Part shown: piece by piece, positions 25,021 to 33,929 of the stretch | How the letters are laid out: each line of letters starts with the position of its first letter | How positions within the stretch are numbered: the stretch's first letter is position 1 | Assembly (NCBI RefSeq): GCF_003932855.1 | Contig: NZ_RQYZ01000010.1 | Span: forward strand, 1 to 64,000 | From: Tessaracoccus sp. OH4464_COT-324 | Lineage (GTDB): Bacteria > Actinomycetota > Actinomycetes > Propionibacteriales > Propionibacteriaceae | Reading direction: 5' to 3' | DNA: 64,000 nt | Notes under the pieces: generated by a model | Database searches by the model: none | The model's input: only the letters and a program-made list of their open reading frames with translations | What the model was told of the DNA's origin: nothing | Made by a program: the position numbers and the translations under genes

Positions 25021-25887
25021 TCAGTCGGGAAGCCTACCCGTGATGCGGCGGAAGGCCTCCACGTAGCGCTCTCGGGTGGCTGCCACCACGTCGGCGGGCA
25101 GCTCGGGCGGCGGCCCGACCCGGTCCCAGCCGGAGTCGTTCGCCAGCCAGTCGCGCACGAACTGCTTGTCGAAGCTGGGCAGCGACTCCCCCGGCGCCCA
25201 GCGCTGCGCATCCCAGAACCGCGACGAGTCCGGGGTCAGCACCTCGTCGGCCAGCACCAGTTCGCCCTCGCGCAGCCCAAACTCGAACTTCGTGTCCGCC
25301 AGGATAATGCCGCGCGACGCGGTCAGCTCGGCTGCCCGGGAGTAGAGTTCCAGTGTCCGCTGCCGCAATCGCTCGGCCAGTTCGGTGCCGTGCAGGTCGA
25401 CGATGGTGGCGAAGTCCACATTCTCGTCGTGCCCACCCGCTCCCGCCTTGATGGCGGGAGTGAAGATGGGTTCCGGCAGCCGGTCGCCGTCGCGTAGGCC
25501 GGCCGGCAGCGCGATGCCACAGACGGTCTGTTGTCTCAGGTACTCCGCCCAGCCGGAGCCCGTGAGGTAGCCGCGCGCCACGCACTCAACCGGCACCATA
25601 TCGAGCTTCTCGACGATCACGGCCCGGCCGGCCACGGCCTCCGGCACCGCCGTCGAGACGACGTGGTTGGGCACCCCAGCGAACTCCTCAAACCACCAGG
25701 AACTCAGCTGGGTGAGAATCGCGCCCTTCCCCGGGATCCGGGTGGGCAGCACGTGATCAAAGGCTGAGATGCTGTCGGTGGCCACCATCAGGTAGCAGGG
25801 CTTCCCGTCGTGTTCGAAGTCGAAAAGTTCGCGCACCTTCCCAATATGCCTGAGCGGCAGTCCGAGGGCTTCTTGATACTGGCTCAC
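25021..25887 (-). CDS. purC: Phosphoribosylaminoimidazole-succinocarboxamide synthase (SAICAR synthetase)
   Basis: Joins aspartate to carboxyaminoimidazole ribotide using ATP. The 288 residues are the longer, yeast-like form common in actinobacteria. Motifs: HIGKVRELFDF (about 15-25), MVATDSISAFDHVLPTRIPGKG, VECVARGYLTGSGWAEY, and ILADTKFEFGLREGELVLADE, with DSSRFWD. The start is the GTG at 25887 whose bases overlap the stop of the upstream MFS gene (GTGA), so translation is coupled to the transporter; long frames further upstream are shadows. The purine-pathway use of aspartate gives a possible link to the aspartate supply elsewhere in the window. Confidence 0.95.
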   Translation of the reverse strand: MSQYQEALGLPLRHIGKVRELFDFEHDGKPCYLMVATDSISAFDHVLPTRIPGKGAILTQLSSWWFEEFAGVPNHVVSTAVPEAVAGRAVIVEKLDMVPVECVARGYLTGSGWAEYLRQQTVCGIALPAGLRDGDRLPEPIFTPAIKAGAGGHDENVDFATIVDLHGTELAERLRQRTLELYSRAAELTASRGIILADTKFEFGLREGELVLADEVLTPDSSRFWDAQRWAPGESLPSFDKQFVRDWLANDSGWDRVGPPPELPADVVAATRERYVEAFRRITGRLPD

Positions 25888-27110
25888 CTCGGCATCGTAT
25901 CCCGGCGCTGCTCGGAACGCGGCAGCGTCTCCGGCGCGGCCAACCAGCTGGCCGCCCCCAGAAGGAGAATGGCGCCGCTCAGCCCGAAGGCCAGCCCGTA
26001 GCCGGAGGCGTCCACGAGGTAGCCGGCCGCCAACGGGCCGAGGATCGCCCCGACATCGGTCACCATCTGCGACACCGCAATCACCCGCCCTCCGGAACGC
26101 TCGCTGCCGATCACATCGGCCACGACGGCGTTCATGGCTGGGCTGCACACACCCGTGCCCAGCCCGCCAAGCAGGCACACCACCAGCGCCACCCAGGCGT
26201 TGGGTGCCTGCCCGAGCAGGGCCAGGAACAGACCGGAAGCGGCCAGGCCAATGACCGAGGTTCCCCTACGCCCAACCCGGTCGGCGTAGCTCGACGCGAC
26301 GGGCAGCGCCACCGCGTTGCCGATCGCGTAGACCGCCATCGCGGCGCCAGCTAGCCATTCCTCCGCGCCCAGCACGCGCACGATGAGCAGTGGGGTCAAG
26401 ACAAAACGTACCCCGAAGTTCCCCCAGCCGTTGCCGAAGGAGCCCACCAGGTTGGCCCAGAAGGCGCGATTGCGCAACGCCTCGCCGAGGGGCATCTCCC
26501 GCTTGGCTTCTTCCGCGTCCGCCCTCGACGACACCGTGGCCGGCATGAACAGCGCCATGACCAGGCCCGCGAAAACCAGCATCGCCGCATAGGTGAGGAA
26601 AATCACCCGCACCCCGAAACCGGCCATCAGTCCGCCGAACGCGGGACCGATCACATTGCCAACCAGGAAGGATCCGCCGTAAAGCGCAGAGACCCGCCCG
26701 CGCATGTGCACCGGCGCGATCCGGATCAGCAACCCCATCGAGGAGACAGTGAACATCACCGAGCCGACGCCGCCGAAGGAGCGAAACAGCAGCAGCGACC
26801 AGTAATCCTCGGCAAAAGCGATCAGCGTGGTGGACAGGGCACACAACCAAATGCCCCACACGTAGGTTTGTTTCTCGCCGATTCGGTTGGCGATGGCGCC
26901 CGCCGGGGTAGCCCACAGCAGCCGAATGATGGCGAACGAACTCATAAGGAAACTGGTCGCGGTGACTGCGGCGTCGGGGAACACGGCGGCCGCCTTGTCC
27001 GCTACGAAGGTGGGCAGCACCGGCGCCATCAGGCCGAAGCCCAAGGCGATCAAGAACGCGGCCCCCACCAGCACCCAGACGGTGGGAGGTAGTTGTTTGT
27101 CCAACCTCAC
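25884..27110 (-). CDS. Major facilitator superfamily transporter
   Basis: 408-residue membrane protein with about 12 helices in two halves. The loop 2-3 motif is present in relaxed form (GAIANRIGEKQTYVWG) and its repeat in the second half is SSYADRVGRRGTSVIG. FGGVGSVMFTVSSMGLLIRI and GPAFGGLMAGFG resemble drug or metabolite efflux members (DHA1-like). The start is probably the GTG at 27110; a TTG two codons later is possible and no good ribosome site is seen for either. Its stop overlaps the purC start, so it is the first gene of a two-gene operon with purC. Export of a purine-related or other compound is possible but not shown. Confidence 0.85.
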   Translation of the reverse strand: MRLDKQLPPTVWVLVGAAFLIALGFGLMAPVLPTFVADKAAAVFPDAAVTATSFLMSSFAIIRLLWATPAGAIANRIGEKQTYVWGIWLCALSTTLIAFAEDYWSLLLFRSFGGVGSVMFTVSSMGLLIRIAPVHMRGRVSALYGGSFLVGNVIGPAFGGLMAGFGVRVIFLTYAAMLVFAGLVMALFMPATVSSRADAEEAKREMPLGEALRNRAFWANLVGSFGNGWGNFGVRFVLTPLLIVRVLGAEEWLAGAAMAVYAIGNAVALPVASSYADRVGRRGTSVIGLAASGLFLALLGQAPNAWVALVVCLLGGLGTGVCSPAMNAVVADVIGSERSGGRVIAVSQMVTDVGAILGPLAAGYLVDASGYGLAFGLSGAILLLGAASWLAAPETLPRSEQRRDTMPR

Positions 27111-27198
27111 CCGGTTAGTTTCGTCCTAAGCGCGTCAACGCGCAATTCCCCCGCGTCGGGGATCCCTAGCAGCAGCAGCCAAGCTAACATCCGGGATT

Positions 27199-28416
27199 AT
27201 GCTTCACAGAGATCTCCCAGCCGACTGGCTACGCGTCGAGCTTCGCACGGCGCTGGCGTTGGGTGTCTTCGGCTGCCTGATGGCCTGCCTCAGTTGGCAG
27301 GCCGGAATCCGGTTGTTCAATACGCACCTCGGGCTCCAGATGCTCGGCTCCTGCCTCATGGTTGTACCCCTGGTGTGGCGACGACGTTACCCGCTGTCGG
27401 CGGCACTCAGTACACACGTCCTGTACATCCTGGTGGCGAATCTCACCGGCATTGATATCTACGCTTCACAGATCGCGTTGTTCCTGGCGTTCTACTCCAT
27501 CGGGGCCTGGTCCGCGCGCAGGTCAGCCGCACTGGTAGTGCGCATCCTCATCGCCACGGTAATGTTCGGCTGGCTGGTGCTAGCCGCGCTGAACGGGCTG
27601 GAGGAGTCGCTGGGCGCCAAGGAACTCGGGGTCCGAGATTTCCTGGCCTTCTTCGTACTACAGGGCGCCATCAACGTGGCCTTCTACGCAGGAGCCTGGG
27701 TCTTCGGCAACCGTTCCTGGCAGGAGTACCTCGTGCTCACCGAACTCAGGCAGGCACGTCAAGACATTGAACAGTTGCAGGCCGAGGTCGTCGGGCACGC
27801 CATCGAGCAAGAGCGAGTGCGGATGGCGCGCGAGCTGCACGATGTCGTCGCCCACCACGTGACCTTGATGGGGGTGCAGGCTGCGGCAGCCCGTCGCCTG
27901 CTCGCCCGCAACCATGATGGGGCGGTGGAGGCGCTGAAGCAGGTCGAGGCCGGGGCGCGCCAGGCGGTCAAGGAACTGCAGCACCTGGTCCTGACGCTCA
28001 GGGAATCCGATGCCGACACATCCGGGCTGCCCACCGTCGACGATGTGCGCCGGCTGGTCGCGGAGGCGAACACACCGACACGACCCACCACATTCGAGGT
28101 GATCGGCGGCCTGCCCCCGCTCACGCCGTCGTTGGAACTCACCATTTACCGCCTCGTGCAGGAGGCCCTAACCAACGCCACCAAACATGCCGGGCCCACC
28201 GCCAGCGTCGCGGTGCGGCTGCGCAACCTCGGCCAGGTGCTTGAGTTGGAGATCTCCGACGATGGGCTGGGCCACGCGACGCAATTGCCCGGCACCGGAA
28301 CCGGTCTGATCGGAATGCGCGAACGAGTGGCCGCAGTCGGGGGCACACTGGAGACCGGGCCGAAGCCGCTCGGCGGGTTCCGGGTACGGGCCCAGCTGCC
28401 GTTGGGAGAGAAATGA
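27199..28416 (+). CDS. Two-component sensor histidine kinase, NarL/DesK type
   Basis: 405-residue membrane kinase. The N-terminal half has about five to six helices (residues about 15-170) with short loops, so it senses within or near the membrane. A coiled coil (about 180-205) leads to the HisKA_3 motif ERVRMARELHDVVAHHVTLM with phosphoacceptor His214, then the HATPase domain (QEALTNATKHAGP, then GTGLIGMRERVAAVGG). The ATG at 27199 has no clear ribosome site; TAACAT at 27185-27190 suggests a very short leader. The stop overlaps the response regulator start (ATGA). The exporter genes directly downstream are likely targets. Confidence 0.9.
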   Translation: MLHRDLPADWLRVELRTALALGVFGCLMACLSWQAGIRLFNTHLGLQMLGSCLMVVPLVWRRRYPLSAALSTHVLYILVANLTGIDIYASQIALFLAFYSIGAWSARRSAALVVRILIATVMFGWLVLAALNGLEESLGAKELGVRDFLAFFVLQGAINVAFYAGAWVFGNRSWQEYLVLTELRQARQDIEQLQAEVVGHAIEQERVRMARELHDVVAHHVTLMGVQAAAARRLLARNHDGAVEALKQVEAGARQAVKELQHLVLTLRESDADTSGLPTVDDVRRLVAEANTPTRPTTFEVIGGLPPLTPSLELTIYRLVQEALTNATKHAGPTASVAVRLRNLGQVLELEISDDGLGHATQLPGTGTGLIGMRERVAAVGGTLETGPKPLGGFRVRAQLPLGEK

Positions 28417-29063
28417 TTCGAGTGCTCCTCGTCGACGATCAGTCCCTGATCCGCGCCGGGTTCAAAACCATCCTGGAGACAGAAGCGGACATCCAGGTGG
28501 TGGGTGGGGCGAGCAACGGTTTGGAGGCCCTGGCCCTGGCCGAGGAACTGTCTCCCGACGTGATCTGCATGGATGTGCAGATGCCGGAACTCGACGGTAT
28601 CGAGGCCACCCGACGGCTCGCCGCGGCGGGCTGCCCGGCCAGTGTCCTGATCCTCACCACCTTCGACCGGGACGACTTCCTCTTCGAGACCCTGCGCGCC
28701 GGCGCGTCGGGGTTTCTCCTCAAAACGGCGGAGGCCGAACAGCTCATCGACGCGGTGCGAGTCCTTGCCCGCGGCGAAGGCTTGCTGTCTCCCCAGGTGA
28801 CGCGACGCGTCATCGGGAGATTCGCGGCCGCCAGCGCCCCCACCGGGGCATCCGCCGATCAACTCACCGAACGAGAGCACGCCACCTTGATACAACTGGC
28901 CCGCGGCCTCAGCAACTCCGAGATCGCGGCCGAACTGTACGTCAGCCCGGAGACGGTCAAAACGCACGTATCCAACATCCTTGCCAAGCTGGGACTGCGC
29001 GACCGGGTCAACGCGGTCATTTGGGCCTACGAGAACGGCGTGGTATCCCCCAGAAGCCGCTGA
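28413..29063 (+). CDS. Two-component response regulator, NarL/LuxR type
   Basis: 216-residue regulator. The receiver domain has phosphoacceptor Asp54 (DVICMDVQMPELDG), acidic pocket VDD at residues 7-9 and switch/Lys residues in LILTTFD and GFLLKTAEA. The C-terminal LuxR helix-turn-helix starts near LTEREHATLIQLARG and contains SNSEIAAELYVSPETVKTH. Coupled to the kinase gene by an ATGA overlap. The ABC exporter pair that starts 79 bases downstream is the obvious candidate target. Confidence 0.93.
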   Translation: MIRVLLVDDQSLIRAGFKTILETEADIQVVGGASNGLEALALAEELSPDVICMDVQMPELDGIEATRRLAAAGCPASVLILTTFDRDDFLFETLRAGASGFLLKTAEAEQLIDAVRVLARGEGLLSPQVTRRVIGRFAAASAPTGASADQLTEREHATLIQLARGLSNSEIAAELYVSPETVKTHVSNILAKLGLRDRVNAVIWAYENGVVSPRSR

Positions 29064-29129
29064 TTCCCCCAACCGGGGGAGGCCCGGATTTCCCCCCTAT
29101 GCGGGAAGCAGAATGCACCCGGGCCGCAA

Positions 29130-29135
29130 TAGCGT
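29130..29135 (+). promoter_or_regulatory. -10 hexamer TAGCGT of the ABC exporter (leaderless type)
   Basis: TAGCGT ends seven bases before the ATG at 29143. GGGG between them is a poor and too close ribosome site. Confidence 0.35.
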
Positions 29136-29142
29136 GGGGTAC

Positions 29143-30021
29143 ATGATCAGCGTAAGAAATGTTCACCGGTTCTTCGGCGACAAGCACGTCCTGAAGGACA
29201 TCTCATTCGACATCAAGCCTGGCCTGATGACCGGCTTCGTCGGCGGAAACGGCGCCGGAAAGACCACCACCATGCGCATCATCCTCGGCGTGCTCGCCGC
29301 CAGCCAGGGTGAGGTGCTCGTTGATGGGCGCCCGATCGGCGCGGAGTACCGCGCGCACGTGGGATACATGCCCGAAGAACGCGGCCTATATCCGAAGATG
29401 AAGGTGATCGACCAGCTCGTCTACCTGGGGCAATTGCACGGCGCCACCGCAGCTGCCGCCCGCTCGCGGGGCCTGGAGTTGCTGGAGCGCCTGGGAATGG
29501 TGGGCAAGCCCACCGACACCCTGGAATCGCTTTCCCTCGGCAACCAGCAGCGCGCGCAGATTGCCGCGGCCCTCGTTCACCAGCCGAACGCTTTGATCCT
29601 CGACGAGCCGTTCTCCGGCCTCGACCCAGATGCGGTGGACGCCACCGTCCAAGTTCTGCGTGAAGTGGCGGCCACCGGCGCACCCGTGCTGTTCTCCTCG
29701 CATCAGCTCGACGTCGTCGAGCGGCTGTGCGACGAACTCGTCATCATCTCCGCAGGCGAGATCCGCGCCCAGGGTACCCGCGCCCAGCTGCTGGCCAGCG
29801 ACAACGGCCGCGACTGGGAAATGGTCCTCGCCGGCGACACCGGCTGGGTGCGTGATCTGGTCCCGGTCGTCGAGTTCGACGGCGGCTACGTACGTTTCCG
29901 CGCCGACGACGCCACCGCAGCCAACCGGGTACTGACCGAGGCCCTCGCCCGGGGCACGGTCAGCAAGTTCCAGCAGGTGCAGCGCAGCCTGCACGAGATG
30001 TACAAGGAGATCACGAAATGA
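29143..30021 (+). CDS. ABC exporter ATP-binding protein, NatA type
   Basis: 292-residue cytoplasmic ATPase. Walker A is GGNGAGKTTTMRI (about residue 34), the signature is LSLGNQQRAQIAAAL (the LSLGNQQR form usual in NatA-like ATPases), Walker B is ALILDEPFSGLDPDA, and the switch His lies in VLFSSHQLDVVE. A C-terminal extension of about 80 residues (from DWEMVLAGDTGW) is typical of this group. I use the ATG at 29143 (MISVRNVHRFFGDKHVL); upstream in-frame ATGs overlap the preceding gene. Its stop overlaps the permease start (ATGA). Confidence 0.9.
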   Translation: MISVRNVHRFFGDKHVLKDISFDIKPGLMTGFVGGNGAGKTTTMRIILGVLAASQGEVLVDGRPIGAEYRAHVGYMPEERGLYPKMKVIDQLVYLGQLHGATAAAARSRGLELLERLGMVGKPTDTLESLSLGNQQRAQIAAALVHQPNALILDEPFSGLDPDAVDATVQVLREVAATGAPVLFSSHQLDVVERLCDELVIISAGEIRAQGTRAQLLASDNGRDWEMVLAGDTGWVRDLVPVVEFDGGYVRFRADDATAANRVLTEALARGTVSKFQQVQRSLHEMYKEITK

Positions 30022-31121
30022 GCAACGAAACCATCCGCCCCAGCTTCTGGGCCACCGTCGGCATCGTGGCCAAGCGCGAGGTCGTGACCCGCTTCCTGTC
30101 GAAGTCCTTCCTAATCTCCACGGGCATCATGCTCTCCATCGTGTTGCTCAGCAGCATCTTCCTACCCAAGATAGGTGACCTGCTCAGCGGGGAGAGCACC
30201 GTCGCGGTTACCCGCGAACTGGCGCCCAGGCTGCAGGGCGCCCCTAACGTGGTGGTCGAGATCGTCGCCGACGAAGCGTCCGCCCGCGAGCAGGTTCGCA
30301 CCTCGCAGGCAGACAGCGCGGTCGTCGCGGACGCCACGAACCCCATCGGGCTCAAAGTACTGGGCCTGCGCGAGGTCGATTCCACCGTCATGCGCGCGCT
30401 GGCCACCCACCCCAACGTGGAACTGTTGGATCCAGACGCGCCCCACCCCGCCGTCGCGTACATCACCGGCATCGGCTTCGGCATGGTGTGGATGATGTCC
30501 GCAATCACGTTCGGGATGAGCATCGCCCAGTCCGTGGTGGAGGAGAAGCAGACCCGGATCGTCGAGATCCTACTCGCCGCGATCAACTCGCGGGCGCTGC
30601 TCACGGGAAAGATTCTCGGCAACTCCGCAGCAGCGCTCGTTCAGGTGGCCCTCATCGTCGCTGCCGTGCTGATCGGCCAAGCGGTCAACGAGGAGTCCTT
30701 CCCGCTGCAGGGCATCGCCACACCGCTGGTCTGGTTCATCGTGCTGTTCCTGGTCGGCTTCGTCATGATCGCCGCGCTGTACGCTGCCGCAGCCGCTCTG
30801 GTGTCGCGTTCCGAAGATCTGGGCAGCGCAACCCAGCCGATGATCTGGCTGGTGATGCTGCCCTACTTCGCGATGGCCTTCGCACCCACCAACCCGACGC
30901 TGCTCAAGGTGATGACCTACATCCCCTTCTCCACCCCGGTTGCGGTGCCGATGCGCATCTTCCTGGACCAGATAGCACCCTGGGAACCCTATCTGGCTCT
31001 GGCACTCCTGATTTTCTCCACCGCGGCGATCATCGCGCTGGCCGCAAAGATCTACAGCGGTGGGCTGCTGCGCACCGGCAAACGGGTCAAGATTGCTGAA
31101 GCTCTCCGCTCGGCGGAGTGA
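30018..31121 (+). CDS. ABC-2 type exporter permease, NatB type
   Basis: 367-residue membrane protein: one N-terminal helix (FLISTGIMLSIVLLSSIFLP), an outside domain of about 120 residues, and about five C-terminal helices starting near YITGIGFGMVWMMSAITFG. EEKQTRIVEILLAAINSRALLTGKILG is the conserved cytoplasmic segment of NatB/YhaP-type permeases (ABC2_membrane_3). Encoded with the NatA-type ATPase through an ATGA overlap and downstream of a two-component pair, a common arrangement for cation, antibiotic or lipid-stress exporters. The substrate is not known. Confidence 0.9.
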   Translation: MSNETIRPSFWATVGIVAKREVVTRFLSKSFLISTGIMLSIVLLSSIFLPKIGDLLSGESTVAVTRELAPRLQGAPNVVVEIVADEASAREQVRTSQADSAVVADATNPIGLKVLGLREVDSTVMRALATHPNVELLDPDAPHPAVAYITGIGFGMVWMMSAITFGMSIAQSVVEEKQTRIVEILLAAINSRALLTGKILGNSAAALVQVALIVAAVLIGQAVNEESFPLQGIATPLVWFIVLFLVGFVMIAALYAAAAALVSRSEDLGSATQPMIWLVMLPYFAMAFAPTNPTLLKVMTYIPFSTPVAVPMRIFLDQIAPWEPYLALALLIFSTAAIIALAAKIYSGGLLRTGKRVKIAEALRSAE

Positions 31122-31128
31122 GCCGGAC

Positions 31129-31169
31129 AAACGACGGCGGGGCACTGCAAAGCCGCCCCGCCGTCGTTT
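31129..31169. terminator. Bidirectional terminator between exporter and purB
   Basis: Perfect 15-base arms AAACGACGGCGGGGC and GCCCCGCCGTCGTTT with an 11-base loop. The A/T ends give a T-tract on both strands for the two convergent transcripts. Confidence 0.9.
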
Positions 31170-31186
31170 CAGCTGCTCAGCGCATT

Positions 31187-32614
31187 TCAGAGCACCGAAC
31201 CCGGCTCGTAGCGGGCGGCCTCCGAGTGGCGCGCGACGACCTCACCCACCCGCGCAACGAGGGCCGCCACCTGTGCCTCGGCCATGCCCGCCAGGTCGAG
31301 CGGACGGGTGACCAGCGCGTCGAGTTCCGCACGGCTCATCCTCAGGCGGGCGTCGGCCGCCAGCCGGTCGAGCAGATCGTTGTGCCCACCCGCGCGCATC
31401 CCCAGCGCGACGCCTACCGCATGCTCCTTGATGGCTTCGTGGGCCTCCTCACGCCCGACTCCTCGCCGTACCGCCGCCATCAGCACCTTCGTCGTGGTGA
31501 GGAACGGCAGGTACCGGTTCAACTCGGCCTCCACTACAGCGGGAAAAACTCCGAAATCGGCCAGGACAGTAAGAAAGGTCTCGAACAGCCCATCCAGTGC
31601 GAAGAAGGCGTCCGGCAGCGCCACCCTGCGCACCACGGAGCAGCTGACGTCGCCCTCGTTCCACTGGTCACCCGCCAGCTCCCCCACCATCGAAACGTAC
31701 CCACGCAGGATCACGGCCAGCCCGTTCACACGCTCGCAAGAGCGGGTGTTCATCTTGTGGGGCATCGCCGACGAGCCCACCTGTCCTTTCTTGAACCCCT
31801 CCGTGACCAGCTCATGGCCAGCCATCAGCCGAATGGTGGTAGCCACGTTGCTGGGCGCCGCCGCAACCTGAGCGAGCGCCGTCACCACGTCGTAGTCGAG
31901 GCTGCGTGGATACACCTGGCCAGTCGAAGTGAGCACCGCGTGGAACCCCAGTTCCTCACTAACCCACCTCTCCAGCTGGCTGAGCTTTTGAACGTCGCCG
32001 CCCAGCAGATCCAGCATGTCCTGTGCTGTTCCCATGGGGCCCTTGATGCCTCGGGCCGGGTAGCGGGCGATCAGTTCCTCGACCCGGGCGAGCGCGACGA
32101 GCAGTTCGTCGGCGGCCGTCGCGAAACGTTTACCTAGGGTGGTGATCTGGGCCGCAACGTTGTGCGAGCGACCGGTCAGCGCGAGCGAGCCGTGCTCGGC
32201 CGCCAAACGGGCCAGTTGGGCCAACACCGCAACCACGCGATCCCGCACAAGGTGAAGCGAGCGCAGCACCTGGTACTGTTCGATGTTCTCGGTGAGGTCG
32301 CGCGAGGTCATGCCCTTGTGCACGTGCTCATGCCCGGCAAGCGCGTTGAACTCCTCGATGCGGGCCTTGACGTCGTGGCGCGTCACCCGTTCCCGAGCGC
32401 CGATCGAGGCCAGGTCCACGCGCTCGACGACCGCCTCGTAATCCGCGAGCACCCGGTCCATGTCGGCGCCCGCGAAATCGACGCCCAGGTCGCGCTGGAC
32501 CCGCAGCACGCTGAGCCAGAGCCTTCGCTCTGCAATCACCTTCTCCTCTGGCCCCCAGATCTCACGCATCTGCGCTGAGGCATAACGGGTTGCAAGCACA
32601 TTTGGCACACTCAT
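31187..32614 (-). CDS. purB: Adenylosuccinate lyase
   Basis: Cleaves SAICAR and adenylosuccinate, releasing fumarate, at two steps of purine synthesis. The 475 residues contain the superfamily signature GSSAMPHKMNTRSCERVNG (about residue 280) and the upstream His-containing stretches SRDLTENIEQYQVLRS and TGRSHNVAAQITTLGKR. The ATG at 32614 has no ribosome site; TAGGCT lies six bases upstream, so a leaderless mRNA is likely. Single gene, divergent from a TetR regulator, convergent with the exporter. Confidence 0.96.
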   Translation of the reverse strand: MSVPNVLATRYASAQMREIWGPEEKVIAERRLWLSVLRVQRDLGVDFAGADMDRVLADYEAVVERVDLASIGARERVTRHDVKARIEEFNALAGHEHVHKGMTSRDLTENIEQYQVLRSLHLVRDRVVAVLAQLARLAAEHGSLALTGRSHNVAAQITTLGKRFATAADELLVALARVEELIARYPARGIKGPMGTAQDMLDLLGGDVQKLSQLERWVSEELGFHAVLTSTGQVYPRSLDYDVVTALAQVAAAPSNVATTIRLMAGHELVTEGFKKGQVGSSAMPHKMNTRSCERVNGLAVILRGYVSMVGELAGDQWNEGDVSCSVVRRVALPDAFFALDGLFETFLTVLADFGVFPAVVEAELNRYLPFLTTTKVLMAAVRRGVGREEAHEAIKEHAVGVALGMRAGGHNDLLDRLAADARLRMSRAELDALVTRPLDLAGMAEAQVAALVARVGEVVARHSEAARYEPGSVL

Positions 32615-32620
32615 GGGGTC

Positions 32621-32626
32621 AGCCTA
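32621..32626 (-). promoter_or_regulatory. -10 hexamer TAGGCT of purB (leaderless type)
   Basis: TAGGCT on the minus strand ends six bases before the purB ATG. Confidence 0.45.
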
Positions 32627-32709
32627 ATGTGCCAGGAGTGTTGCCTCAATGGTCGCTAGCCAGGACCCGAAGCGTGCCGTCACCATACGATGTCGTACCC
32701 TTCGGAATT

Positions 32710-33345
32710 ATGGACATACGTGTGGACGGACGCACCACTAGGTGGCAGGCGCACAACATTCAGCGACGCGCCGAGTTGGTGGACGCGGCCCTGCGCGCCA
32801 TTCGACGCCATGGCCCCTTGGTCGGGATGGACGAAATAGCGCATGAGGCAGCCACGTCGAAACCGGTGATCTACCGGCACTTCGGTGATAAGAACGGTCT
32901 GTATTCGGCGATAGTTGACGTCGTGAGTCAGCGGATTTGGGAGCAGCTGGGGCTGGAGGATCCCGCCAAGACGCATCCGCGCCAGCTGGTCCGAGCGCTC
33001 GCGGACACCTACCTCGGCCTCGTCGAGAACGAGCCCGAGATCTACCAGTTCGTGATCAGCCGACCAGCCAACGAGGAGGGCCAGCACCCACTGACGGGGA
33101 TCACGACCCGGATCGGAGACCGGGTCTCGGAGCTTTTCCGCGCCTGGTTGACGAGCAACGGGCTAGACCCCGAACCCGCCAACATCTGGGGGCACGGAGT
33201 CGTCGGTTTCACTCGTGCGGTGGCTGCGCGCTGGATTGTGACCGATCTGCGCCGACCGCGAGCTGATGCGGTGGATTACATCGACAGGTTGCTGGCCCCC
33301 ACCTTCGAGGCGATGCTGGGCCAAGAGCCTGTTAGTCTTTCGTAA
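32710..33345 (+). CDS. TetR-family transcriptional regulator
   Basis: 211-residue repressor. The N-terminal DNA-binding domain reads RAELVDAALRAIRRHGPLVG, then MDEIAHEAATSKPVIYRHFGDKNGLYSAI; the C-terminal part is of the TetR_C type. The ATG at 32710 is preceded by CGGA. A short palindrome TACGA-TG-TCGTA at 32686-32697 just upstream may be its operator. It is divergent from purB by 95 bases. The thioredoxin lipoprotein starts 47 bases downstream in the same direction, but co-transcription is uncertain. Ligand and targets are unknown. Confidence 0.88.
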   Translation: MDIRVDGRTTRWQAHNIQRRAELVDAALRAIRRHGPLVGMDEIAHEAATSKPVIYRHFGDKNGLYSAIVDVVSQRIWEQLGLEDPAKTHPRQLVRALADTYLGLVENEPEIYQFVISRPANEEGQHPLTGITTRIGDRVSELFRAWLTSNGLDPEPANIWGHGVVGFTRAVAARWIVTDLRRPRADAVDYIDRLLAPTFEAMLGQEPVSLS

Positions 33346-33392
33346 GGTTTTCGCCCTCCTCTGCGTTAGCGCCCGGCGGGCAGGCTGGTGCC

Positions 33393-33929
33393 ATGAGAAT
33401 TACTGCACAGCTTTCCCTCGCCGTCGCCGCGACCATCGCCCTGGTTGGTTGCGGAGCCACCGAAGCCAAGATGAGCCCATCCGACGCGATGACGCCGGCC
33501 ATGAGCCAGCAGGCCACCCCCGGCGGACACGGCTCCATGTCGGGCGGCGCGATGACCGAACCCAGCGGGGCCATGAGCGAGCCGAGCGGCGCGATGTCCA
33601 ACTCCACCATGAGCGCACCCGCCTACGTCGACTACGCCGCCTACTCGGCCGACATGAAGAAGTTCTCCGGCCAGCGGGTGGTCCTCTTCTTCGCCGCCAA
33701 GTGGTGCCCAGCCTGCCGAGCTATCGACGAGGCTCTCCTCGCCGATAGCTCCGTCGTCCCCTCGGGCGTGACTTTCGTCAAGGTGGACTACGACGAGCAC
33801 ACCGAACTACGCAAGCAGCACGGCGTCACCGTCCAACACACCTTCGTCGAGGTGGACTCCGCCGGAAACAGCGTGAAGAAGTGGGTGGCCACCAGCCTCG
33901 ACGACGCACTCGCGGGGGCGAAGAAGTAG
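33393..33929 (+). CDS. Thioredoxin-like lipoprotein with Met-rich linker
   Basis: 178-residue extracytoplasmic redox protein. The signal peptide ends in the lipobox LVGC (lipidated Cys20). A linker at about residues 24-76 contains eight Met (27, 33, 37, 49, 54, 61, 68, 73) with a repeated PSGAMS unit and one His. The thioredoxin fold follows from about 80, with active site KWCPACRA (Cys105, Cys108). It is directly followed by dipZ with no gap between stop and start, so DipZ is the likely electron donor or partner. Role: reduction or oxidation of secreted proteins at the cell surface. The Met-rich part might bind copper or serve as a sacrificial oxidation site; both are guesses. Confidence 0.88.
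   Translation: MRITAQLSLAVAATIALVGCGATEAKMSPSDAMTPAMSQQATPGGHGSMSGGAMTEPSGAMSEPSGAMSNSTMSAPAYVDYAAYSADMKKFSGQRVVLFFAAKWCPACRAIDEALLADSSVVPSGVTFVKVDYDEHTELRKQHGVTVQHTFVEVDSAGNSVKKWVATSLDDALAGAKK

Noticed and set aside
32686-32697. TACGA-TG-TCGTA as a firm TetR operator
   Set aside because: Five-base arms are too short to support on their own; mentioned only as a possibility in the regulator entry.
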